Below are positions 1 through 5,258 of a stretch of 5,357 bases of DNA, piece after piece. The stretch is from the NCBI GenBank assembly GCA_030040335.1, contig JASHTX010000060.1:1-5357 (forward strand). Direction: 5' to 3'. Made by a program: the position numbers and the translations under genes. Origin of the DNA: Microcaldota archaeon (GTDB taxonomy: Archaea > Micrarchaeota > Micrarchaeia > Micrarchaeales > CABMGC01). The notes below the pieces were generated by a model. The model did not search any database. It was given only the letters and a program-made list of their open reading frames with translations, and had not been told where the DNA came from. Within the stretch, counting starts at the first letter, position 1, and every line of letters starts with the position of its first letter.

Positions 1-395
1 TGAAGATCATCGTGCAGGTAGAACCTCACCTTGCTCTTCTCGTACTTCAGCGTCTTGAGGCTCGACATTCCCAGCTCGATGTCTTTTATCTGCTCCTTGT
101 AGGTAGGCATGACCACAGCGATGGTAGGGTAGACCTTAACTGGTTTCAGGCTCTTCGTAAGCTTCTCAAAATATTCGGTGTAGAAATAGGACTTGTAGTA
201 CGAGTATGCGGTCACAGTGTTGAAGATCGCCGATATGAGCGCGAGGAGCGTGAACGAGACCGCGATGAAGTCAAAGAGAGGCCCGTACGCGTGTGATAGC
301 AGGTAGACGGCGAAGATCAGGCTCAGGATGGAAAGAATCATGAAGAGTGCGACTATCGCCAGCCTCTTCCCAATGCCTATTTTGACCTCTTTCAG
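1..395 (-). CDS. Membrane-anchored family 2 glycosyltransferase, N-terminal part (cut by left window edge)
   Basis: About 131 N-terminal residues are visible; the C-terminus lies beyond the window. Two hydrophobic segments come first (residues about 12-33 and 40-61), preceded by a basic stretch (KIGIGKR), which predicts the N-terminus inside. After a basic linker comes the start of a GT-A fold: YPTIAVVMPTYKE (89-101) matches the first strand of GT2 enzymes, and FYLHDD (125-130) fits the strand ending in the Asp pair that contacts the nucleotide-sugar in cellulose-synthase-like members. The protein probably transfers a sugar from a nucleotide donor at the cytoplasmic face of the membrane; substrate unknown. 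The start is uncertain. The frame has a TGA at 420-422 and no ATG, GTG or TTG until ATG at 341, which lies inside the first membrane segment. CTG at 395, seven bases after GGAG (403-406, within GGAGTGAT), gives a more sensible N-terminus. The gene is divergent from the tRNA. Confidence 0.8.
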   Translation of the reverse strand, partial: MKEVKIGIGKRLAIVALFMILSILSLIFAVYLLSHAYGPLFDFIAVSFTLLALISAIFNTVTAYSYYKSYFYTEYFEKLTKSLKPVKVYPTIAVVMPTYKEQIKDIELGMSSLKTLKYEKSKVRFYLHDDL

Positions 396-424
396 GGTAT
401 CACTCCAGTAGAGTATGAATCAGA

Positions 425-453
425 TACAAATAACTACTTAACTTTTTTAATAG
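425..453. promoter_or_regulatory. AT-rich divergent promoter region between glycosyltransferase and tRNA-Ser
   Basis: This spacer is strongly AT-rich against a roughly half-GC surrounding. On the minus strand, TATTAAAAAA (443-452) or TTATTTGTA (425-433) could be the TATA box of the glycosyltransferase. The second is about 35 nt from the CTG at 395, the same spacing seen at other starts in the window. On the plus strand CTTAAC near 437-442 is only a weak candidate for the tRNA promoter, lying about 20 nt upstream of the mature tRNA 5' end. The region clearly must carry promoters for two divergent units, but the exact boxes cannot be assigned. Confidence 0.4.
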
Positions 454-460
454 GTAGTGT

Positions 461-558
461 GCCGGGATGGCGGAACCAGGTAACGCGCCAGAATTTAGGC
501 GAAACTCGAGATCTGGTGGCTCTTCGGAGCCTTTAGGGTTCAAATCCCTATCCCGGCG
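461..558 (+). tRNA. tRNA-Ser (anticodon CGA), type II, interrupted by a 12-nt intron
   Basis: A full cloverleaf can be drawn. The acceptor stem is 461-467 with 551-557 (seven Watson-Crick pairs), followed by T8 G9. The D stem is GCG/CGC (470-472 with 484-486), with G18G19 at 479-480. The anticodon stem is CCAGA/TCTGG and is complete only after intron removal. The long variable arm is GGCTC-TTCG-GAGCC (518-531). The T arm is TAGGG-TTCAAAT-CCCTA (534-550). The discriminator is G558 and no CCA is encoded. The mature anticodon loop is CTCGAGA (505-511), giving anticodon CGA at 507-509, which reads UCG. A long variable arm together with G73 fits archaeal tRNA-Ser; archaeal tRNA-Leu normally has A73. 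Without the intron the loop would be 19 nt. No strong T-run terminator follows; only TTTGGTTT lies near 571-578. The gene faces the 231-codon gene tail to tail. Confidence 0.88.
492..503 (+). other. Predicted 12-nt tRNA intron between positions 30 and 31
   Basis: Removing these 12 bases restores the five-pair anticodon stem and a standard seven-base loop. Removing 493-504 gives the same product because A492 equals A504. The 492-503 register fits the archaeal splicing rule: CGCC (486-489) pairs with GGCG (498-501) as a 4-bp helix, and two bulge bases precede each cut (490-491 before the first, 502-503 before the second). On the inner side only a five-base loop (493-497) remains, so this is a bulge-helix-loop rather than a full bulge-helix-bulge. 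One G485-C505 pair can flank the outer bulge. The position differs from the usual 37/38 site. Confidence 0.68.
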
Positions 559-595
559 ATCCTCAGAGTATTTGGTTTCATCAGTTCTCTCGGTT

Positions 596-1282
596 CTACC
601 CGTGCAGTCCTGATTCAATAGTTAGCGCGAAGGTTGCCTCTGCCACAACAGGATCTTTGTTGTTGCTCTTTACCAGATCCAGGATAGCCGTCATGGCACT
701 CTTGTCGCTCGCAACCAACTCCGGAGCCCCCTCTCCCTGTAGCTCCGCGATCTGCCCCTGGTAAGCCTCCCAGAGCTGGTGGCCAAGCACGTTGACCTTG
801 CTCAGCTGATTGGCAGAATCTACGCCGGCTGCGGCACCCTCCTTGCTCGCCATTTCGAAGAATATCACTATCGCCCTATTGATCACTTTGAGATAGTCCT
901 TACCGGCAATAAAGTCTTCAAGTTTGGAAACGTCATCGTCTTTGCGCTGCTCTGAAGCGGTAGTGACGCGCAGGTCGTTCCGCAAAGGTTGCAGGAGTGA
1001 GTCCACCAGCACCGCAGCTTTGGCGTCGGCCTCGCTGACTTCGGGATGTGGCAACTCAAGGACTTTGGACCTTAGGTTCAGCGCCATTACGAGCTGGTCC
1101 CCAACCGCGAGGAACTTCGCCTTGCTCGCCTCGCTTAATCTGGACTGGCTCAGGTGCCCTACAAGCTGTACTGCCACGCTGTCTATCGCCGCGCCAGGCT
1201 GATTGATGGCAAGATATTCCTTCGGGCTCATGAGCTTGGTTGCCGCCTGATCAGACCGGTATGCTGGAGATTTTACTGACAT
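596..1282 (-). CDS. Alanine-rich, mostly helical protein of unknown function
   Basis: I do not recognise a family. The protein is 228 residues from ATG 1282, or 231 from an in-frame GTG at 1291. It is soluble-looking, rich in Ala, Leu, Ser, Asp and Glu, with no signal peptide or membrane segment and no Cys. Heptad-like patterns of Ala and Leu suggest a helical bundle. A charged linker (SEQRKDDDVSK) splits it into two halves, each containing a Gln/Leu-rich helix. The ATG at 1282 is preferred because it lies 33-34 nt from the centre of a TATA-like box (1311-1320), the same distance as at truD, which implies a very short leader. A weak AAGGA lies near 1301-1305. Coding is supported by the long uninterrupted frame, codon-like composition and a promoter at the right place. 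It is downstream of truD on the same strand after a gap of about 110 nt and converges on tRNA-Ser. Confidence 0.72.
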   Translation of the reverse strand: MSVKSPAYRSDQAATKLMSPKEYLAINQPGAAIDSVAVQLVGHLSQSRLSEASKAKFLAVGDQLVMALNLRSKVLELPHPEVSEADAKAAVLVDSLLQPLRNDLRVTTASEQRKDDDVSKLEDFIAGKDYLKVINRAIVIFFEMASKEGAAAGVDSANQLSKVNVLGHQLWEAYQGQIAELQGEGAPELVASDKSAMTAILDLVKSNNKDPVVAEATFALTIESGLHG

Positions 1283-1310
1283 GAAATACACTAGTTTGTT
1301 CCTTTTCAGC

Positions 1311-1320
1311 CTTAATTAAG
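1311..1320 (-). promoter_or_regulatory. TATA-like box for the unknown-function gene
   Basis: CTTAATTAAG is a perfect palindrome in an otherwise mixed-composition spacer. Its centre is about 33-34 nt upstream of ATG 1282, so initiation about 26 nt downstream would leave a leader of only a few bases. This indicates that the gene can be transcribed independently of truD. Confidence 0.5.
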
Positions 1321-1394
1321 CTTGACATGATAAACGTTTTGGCACGTAAGTACCTCACTGGTGCGCCTCTGAAAGTCGGCATGCCTGTCGCTTT

Positions 1395-2603
1395 CTAGTC
1401 CATTTTCATAAACTCGTTGAGCAGCACTGTCGCATACGAGCCTTTCGGAAGCGAGAACCTCATGTGCAGGTCGTTTTCCCCTCGAGTATCATAAGTCAAG
1501 TCTTTGACCGGAGCCAGGAGCGGCCTGTACGAACCTTTCATATTCAGCTCCTTCATGTGTTTCATCTGGAAATCATCCTTGCTCACGTGCAGCTCATCCA
1601 TTGCCCTTCTCGCGTGCTCGCTTATTTCGTCATCATTGGTTTCGTAGCCGATGAGCGGTGCAGCAGGGAAGATACCTTCGGTGCCTATTTTTTCCGCATC
1701 CGGGAAACCGTAGAAGTCCTTGCCGAAGAACGTTTTTGTTTGGAAGTCGCCGATCTTCAGTCTCTCTTCAAGTTCTTTGTTGAATATGTATGACTGCACA
1801 GCGTGTATGAACATGAGCGCTATGCCCCTAGGCAAGAGCCTCACAGCATTGGCGTAGTTTCCGGGCCTTTCGGTCAGATGCGTCAGTACCGTGCGCTCGC
1901 CCTTAAGATACCTGGGAAACTCGCTGAGTGCAGCCTTGAAGTCAAGCGTCTCGGCCAGCCTGTTCCTTGCTTCGCTGGCCTTCTCGTCCCTCTCATTGTC
2001 TGTTCTCGTAAGGAACTCCATCACCGCGCTTTCGAAATCGCCCTGCAGAAGAGCCGCTCCGACCTTGTGGTTGTTCTGCCTGTCCCCGAAGCGCTGCTCC
2101 CCGAAATAGTTCGGCATGCTTCCGTTGAGCTCAATCGCAACCTCTTCAACTGCGTGCATGCTCTGCACATCCCTTATCACCACTTCGAACGCGTTGCCGA
2201 GATCGCTCCCCATCTCGACTCCGTCGCTTCTCCAGAATCCGTTTATGCTTATGTCCTTGAGTCTGACACTGCCCATATCAAACTCCTGAGGATGGAAGAT
2301 GCTCGCAAGCTGTACCGTCACAGCCTGCTTGTCCTTCACGCCAGCATATCCTATAGATTTCCTGCCGTGCCCAAGTTTCTTTGCGATCTCTATCAGCGCG
2401 CCGATCGTGTTCCAATCCCTTTTCTGCAGCACGAATGAGATATACTTTCCCTCGAGAGGCTTTGGAATCTCAAGGATGCTCGCGTCGTATTGCGTATTCG
2501 GCTCCAGGACGATGCCTCTGCCCGTTATCTCCTTGACCACGAAGTCCTCCGGAGACTGCTTTATCGCGCCCCCTATTCCCTTGCTCCTCGCCAAAGTCAG
2601 CAT
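1395..2603 (-). CDS. truD: tRNA pseudouridine(13) synthase TruD, archaeal type
   Basis: TruD/Pus7-family enzymes isomerise uridine to pseudouridine, classically at tRNA position 13, in the cytoplasm. The 402-residue length is normal for archaeal members. The N-terminal half-domain opens with IKQSPEDFVVKEI (14-26). The catalytic motif GYAGVKDKQAVTVQ (85-98) contains the nucleophilic Asp at 91. The family signature NYFGEQRFG is at 165-173. The TRUD insertion domain occupies roughly 170-365, with helix YIFNKELEER at 272-281. The C-terminus carries RPLLAPVKDLTYD (360-372) and FSLPKGSYATVLLNEFMK (383-400), all intact. ATG 2603 is preferred because an in-frame TAG lies just upstream and a TATA-like box is centred about 33 nt away. 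It diverges from the lipid operon and is followed by the unknown gene on the same strand. Function is nearly certain from the motifs; the exact target position in this organism is inferred. Confidence 0.96.
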   Translation of the reverse strand: MLTLARSKGIGGAIKQSPEDFVVKEITGRGIVLEPNTQYDASILEIPKPLEGKYISFVLQKRDWNTIGALIEIAKKLGHGRKSIGYAGVKDKQAVTVQLASIFHPQEFDMGSVRLKDISINGFWRSDGVEMGSDLGNAFEVVIRDVQSMHAVEEVAIELNGSMPNYFGEQRFGDRQNNHKVGAALLQGDFESAVMEFLTRTDNERDEKASEARNRLAETLDFKAALSEFPRYLKGERTVLTHLTERPGNYANAVRLLPRGIALMFIHAVQSYIFNKELEERLKIGDFQTKTFFGKDFYGFPDAEKIGTEGIFPAAPLIGYETNDDEISEHARRAMDELHVSKDDFQMKHMKELNMKGSYRPLLAPVKDLTYDTRGENDLHMRFSLPKGSYATVLLNEFMKMD

Positions 2604-2629
2604 ACAACCATTCTAAAACCTTCTTGTGC

Positions 2630-2642
2630 AATATATTATATC
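2630..2642. promoter_or_regulatory. Near-symmetric TATA box, probably serving both truD and the plus-strand operon
   Basis: The stretch AATATATTATATC reads as a good archaeal TATA element on both strands. Its centre (about 2636) is about 33 nt from the truD ATG on the minus strand and about 35 nt from CTG 2671 on the plus strand. With initiation about 26 nt from the box, both transcripts would have leaders of less than 10 nt. No second AT-rich box is visible in the 139 bases between the two ATG codons. Confidence 0.55.
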
Positions 2643-2670
2643 CGTAAGATAAGTAAAGCAAGGGGGTTGT

Positions 2671-3492
2671 CTGAAGAAGGAGCACGCGATCGTAGAGCGG
2701 CTTCTCTACCGCATAATAAAGAAACACATAGCAGGAACAACCATGAGTTCGGCGATAGAGAAGGCGAGGGAACTGAACGACAAGAAGATACCTGTCTCTA
2801 TTGCATTCCTGAGCGACAGCGCCAACGACAGCGCAAAGGCCAGATATGCGACCACAACCTATTTGCAGTTGATCAGGAGGATAGCGAGCATGGGCCTGAA
2901 AGCGAGCATACAGGTGCCGCTCAGCCAGATTGGCTATGAGTTCTCTGACGAGATAGCCGCAAAGAACATGCAGGAGATACTGAGCACGGCAAACAAGTAC
3001 GGGGTATTTGTCTGGCTGGAAGTGCGCAGCAGGGCCGGAAAGATACCGTCATTTCTTTACGATGCAAAGGGAGTAGGCTATGCGGTAAGCATAAAGGACG
3101 CAAGGGAGTACATACGCAGGAACAGGCAGCAGATAAAGGCTCTGAAAGTGCTCTGCGCTGAGCAGCGCAGCGAACTAAAAGACGGTCATTCAGAGGTATC
3201 GGCAAGACTACAGGAGGCGGCAGAGAACATGAAGAACACGGTGCTGCAGTCTGTCCCGGAGAGCGCAGTAGGCAGGCTCCTGAATGGCGGAAAGCTGAAG
3301 AAAGCAGTCATATTCGAGTTTCAACTGGGCTACAGTGGCAAGAAGGTGAGCAGCATGATGAAGAAGGGCGTGAGAACAAGCATGTACGTGCCCTTCGGAA
3401 AGGACTGGTCGCAGTATGCGGTCAACAAGGCACCCGAGAGATATGCCAGGTTCATAGCCACGACGATACTCGGGCAGGAGAGGGGCGCATGA
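2671..3492 (+). CDS. Proline-dehydrogenase-like (PRODH-fold) protein with altered active site
   Basis: From CTG 2671 this is 273 residues; from the first ATG (2743) it is 249. The N-terminal part matches PRODH: YRIIKKHIAGTTMSSAIEKA (13-32) parallels the family pattern of a basic helix then AGET and an Ala-rich helix, followed by LN-x5-VSIAFLSD. Residues 80-94 (SQIGYEFSDE region) and GVFVWLEV (111-118) match the strands that carry the catalytic Lys and Asp. The C-terminus has FEFQ (215-218) and YVPFGKDW (239-246), as in true enzymes. True PRODH is an FAD-bound TIM barrel that oxidises proline. Here the Lys aligns with Pro83, the Asp with Glu117, and the C-terminal Arg-Arg pair with Asn252-Lys253. 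The central barrel is shortened, and no clear VKGAY or ATHD motif is seen. I infer a PRODH-derived protein of different or lost activity. The conserved part begins before ATG 2743, which favours an upstream start; the frame is closed by TAA at 2650. It is first in the operon. Confidence 0.75.
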   Translation: MKKEHAIVERLLYRIIKKHIAGTTMSSAIEKARELNDKKIPVSIAFLSDSANDSAKARYATTTYLQLIRRIASMGLKASIQVPLSQIGYEFSDEIAAKNMQEILSTANKYGVFVWLEVRSRAGKIPSFLYDAKGVGYAVSIKDAREYIRRNRQQIKALKVLCAEQRSELKDGHSEVSARLQEAAENMKNTVLQSVPESAVGRLLNGGKLKKAVIFEFQLGYSGKKVSSMMKKGVRTSMYVPFGKDWSQYAVNKAPERYARFIATTILGQERGA

Positions 3493-3493
3493 A

Positions 3494-4459
3494 ATGAAGA
3501 GTAATTCGATGACAGTATTGGTCACGGGCGCGACAGGCAGGATAGGGCAGAATATGATAAGGGCCCTGCTCGCAGAAGGCAACACGGTAAGGGCGTTGGT
3601 CGTTAGAAGAGAGGAGACGAGCAAGCTTCCTGCAGGAGTTGTGCCGTTTGTCGGACACCTCAACGATCTACACGTGCTCGACGAGGCGTGTAGCGGTGTA
3701 GACATAGTATTCCACCTTGCTGCTATAGTAGGAGAATCGAAGAGCACCATGGACGAGCTCATAAGGGTGAATGTGGAAGGAACGGCAAACCTGCTCAAGG
3801 TCTGCAAAAAGAACAACATAAAGCATTTCATATTCGCCAGCACTCAGGACGTATACGGCAGAAAGAGGAGCGAACCCCTCCAGGAAAGCTCCAAGGCAAT
3901 GCCGACCGACAAGTACGGCCACAGCAAGATGCTTGCGGAGCACGAGATAGAGAACTGCGGGGTGCCATACACCATACTGCGGATGCCAACCATCTATGGG
4001 CCTGGGTTCGACCACTCTTTCTTCAAGGTCCTCAAGGCACTCCAGGAGGACAAGATAGTGATAATAGGAAACGGCAAGAACCACCTCTCGCTCATACACA
4101 TAGTGGACGTGGTAAACGCAATGATGCTGATAAAGGACAATCCGGAGATAAGCACCAACAAGGTCTACAACGTCTCTGACGGTGGAATATACACGCAGGA
4201 AGGTCTCGTGGACCTTGCAGCAGAACTGATGAAGCTGCCAAAACCGAGGAGGCACGTCCAGGAGTTCCTGGTAAGGATGCTTGCAAGAAGCAGGGGGCTT
4301 GACAGCGATGAGCTGAGGTTCATGACATCTGACAGGGTGCTGGACATATCCAGGATAAAAGTAGAGCTTAAATACAAGCCGAGCGTAGAGATAAGAAAGG
4401 GAGTGATGGATACTATAAACAGGTTTTCAAGGAGCGGAGGCAAGATATTGGGTGTTTGA
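3494..4459 (+). CDS. NAD-dependent epimerase/dehydratase, extended SDR family
   Basis: This is a 321-residue cytoplasmic Rossmann-fold oxidoreductase of the extended short-chain dehydrogenase class, typical in length. The nucleotide-binding motif TGATGRIG is at 11-18 and FHLAA at 73-77. The catalytic Ser/Thr lies in FASTQDVYG (114-122), and Y141-x3-K145 (YGHSK) completes the active site. RMPTIYGPG (163-171) and HIVDVVNAM (202-210) are standard substrate-domain motifs. The tail (about 265-310) resembles the C-terminal helices of nucleotide-sugar epimerases and 3-beta-HSD-like members. The substrate cannot be told from sequence: a nucleotide sugar is most common for the class, while a lipid or isoprenoid substrate is possible given the GGGP synthase next door. 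ATG 3494 follows the previous stop by one base and has a purine-rich GGAGAGGGG (3477-3485) eight bases upstream. A second Met at residue 6 is an alternative start. Of 23 Ile codons, 22 are ATA. Confidence 0.92.
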   Translation: MKSNSMTVLVTGATGRIGQNMIRALLAEGNTVRALVVRREETSKLPAGVVPFVGHLNDLHVLDEACSGVDIVFHLAAIVGESKSTMDELIRVNVEGTANLLKVCKKNNIKHFIFASTQDVYGRKRSEPLQESSKAMPTDKYGHSKMLAEHEIENCGVPYTILRMPTIYGPGFDHSFFKVLKALQEDKIVIIGNGKNHLSLIHIVDVVNAMMLIKDNPEISTNKVYNVSDGGIYTQEGLVDLAAELMKLPKPRRHVQEFLVRMLARSRGLDSDELRFMTSDRVLDISRIKVELKYKPSVEIRKGVMDTINRFSRSGGKILGV

Positions 4460-5251
4460 ATGGCGATAAAGATTGGAAAGACTGAGAAGTACATAAATGA
4501 GACTCTGGAAAGCAGGGGAGCGATGCTCTTCATGCTGATAGATCCAGTAGACTATCCAAAGCCGGAGGATGCCATAAAGGCAGGAGTTGAAAGCGTCAGG
4601 GGAGGCACGGATATACTACTGATAGGAGGCAGCATAGGCGCGCAGGGCGAGCTCCTTGAGGAGGTGACAAAGGGGATAAAGGATAAGGAGCACAGCGTGC
4701 CGGTGGTTCTCTTCCCTGGAAACATAGCAACTATAACAAGGTATGCGGACGCTTTCTACTTCATGTCTGTCCTGAATGCCAGAAACCCATACTGGATAAC
4801 GCAGGTCCAGATGCTCGGCGCACCGCTGATAAAGCAGCTCAACATAGAACCGCTGCCCGTGGGTTATATCGTAGTCGAACCCGGCGGCACGGTAGGCTGG
4901 GTGGCTGACGTAAATCTCGTTCCGAGGACGAAGCCGAGAATCGCGGCAGCGCTGGCCAACGCAGGAGAATTCCTGGGCAACAGATTCATACTTACTGATG
5001 TGGGCTCCAACCCGCAGCAGATGGACTCAGGCCCGGTGCCTCCGGATATGGTAAAGGCGGTGAAGAGCGCGATAAATGTGCCATACATTGTTGCAGGAGG
5101 AGTCAAGACTCCTGACCTGCTGCGCACTACATACAAGGCAGGTGCAGACATAGTACAGATAGGCACCGCCCTCGAACAGTCGAGCAATATGAAAGAGACT
5201 GTGAGTAGGTTCGCGAAGATCACAAAGGAAGAGGGCAGCAAGAAGAGGTAA
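4460..5251 (+). CDS. Geranylgeranylglyceryl phosphate synthase (GGGP synthase)
   Basis: The enzyme joins sn-glycerol-1-phosphate to geranylgeranyl diphosphate, forming the first ether bond of archaeal membrane lipids; it needs Mg2+. The 263-residue chain is a PcrB/GGGPS TIM barrel. LIDP (26-29) is the early metal/substrate Asp region, and GGTDILLIGGS (48-58) is the second strand. LFPGN (84-88) and FMSVLNARNPYWI (101-113) line the prenyl tunnel. GYIVVEPGGTVGWV (135-148) with the following VPRTKP (154-159), AGGVKT (212-217) and AGADIVQIGTALE (227-239) form the glycerol-phosphate site. The NPYW and VGWV pattern fits the group II type found in most archaea rather than the shorter group I. The start is ATG 4460, directly abutting the TGA of the upstream gene, which suggests translational coupling; GGAGCGGAGG (4432-4441) lies 18 bases upstream. 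The C-terminal tail (EEGSKKR) is a charged extension. Identification is firm. Confidence 0.96.
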   Translation: MAIKIGKTEKYINETLESRGAMLFMLIDPVDYPKPEDAIKAGVESVRGGTDILLIGGSIGAQGELLEEVTKGIKDKEHSVPVVLFPGNIATITRYADAFYFMSVLNARNPYWITQVQMLGAPLIKQLNIEPLPVGYIVVEPGGTVGWVADVNLVPRTKPRIAAALANAGEFLGNRFILTDVGSNPQQMDSGPVPPDMVKAVKSAINVPYIVAGGVKTPDLLRTTYKAGADIVQIGTALEQSSNMKETVSRFAKITKEEGSKKR

Positions 5252-5258
5252 TTCTATT

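Noticed and set aside
12..296. 94-codon plus-strand open frame at the left edge
   Set aside because: The minus strand there encodes two membrane helices and GT2 motifs, so this is a shadow frame.
461..558. Reading the tRNA with an intron at the standard 37/38 site, giving loop ATTTAGA and anticodon TTA
   Set aside because: That anticodon would read the stop codon UAA. The discriminator is G, as in Ser tRNA, and no 4-bp splicing helix fits this register, whereas anticodon CGA sits in a standard loop CTCGAGA.
400..618. 72-codon minus-strand open frame across the tRNA
   Set aside because: It lies antisense over the whole tRNA-Ser gene, and its composition simply reflects the tRNA stems.
1332..1339. 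Palindrome AAACGTTT in the spacer between truD and the unknown gene, as an operator
   Set aside because: An eight-base palindrome occurs by chance, and no second copy was noticed at the other promoters.
1371..1395. GAAAG...CTTTC imperfect inverted repeat around GGCATGCC at the end of truD, as a terminator
   Set aside because: The stem is only five pairs with mismatches inside, and no T-run follows on the minus strand.
1803..2438. 211-codon plus-strand open frame opposite truD
   Set aside because: It is antisense to a fully conserved truD, has no recognisable motif, and its residue mix (many His, Arg and Val) is typical of a shadow frame.
3208..3843. 211-codon minus-strand open frame spanning the PRODH-like/SDR junction
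   Set aside because: It crosses two genes with clear family motifs on the other strand and is rich in Ser, Cys, Leu and Pro, as antisense frames usually are.
3668..4255. 195-codon minus-strand open frame opposite the SDR gene
   Set aside because: It is rich in Tyr, Val and His because it is the complement of ATA- and TAC-rich coding sequence; no family pattern is seen.
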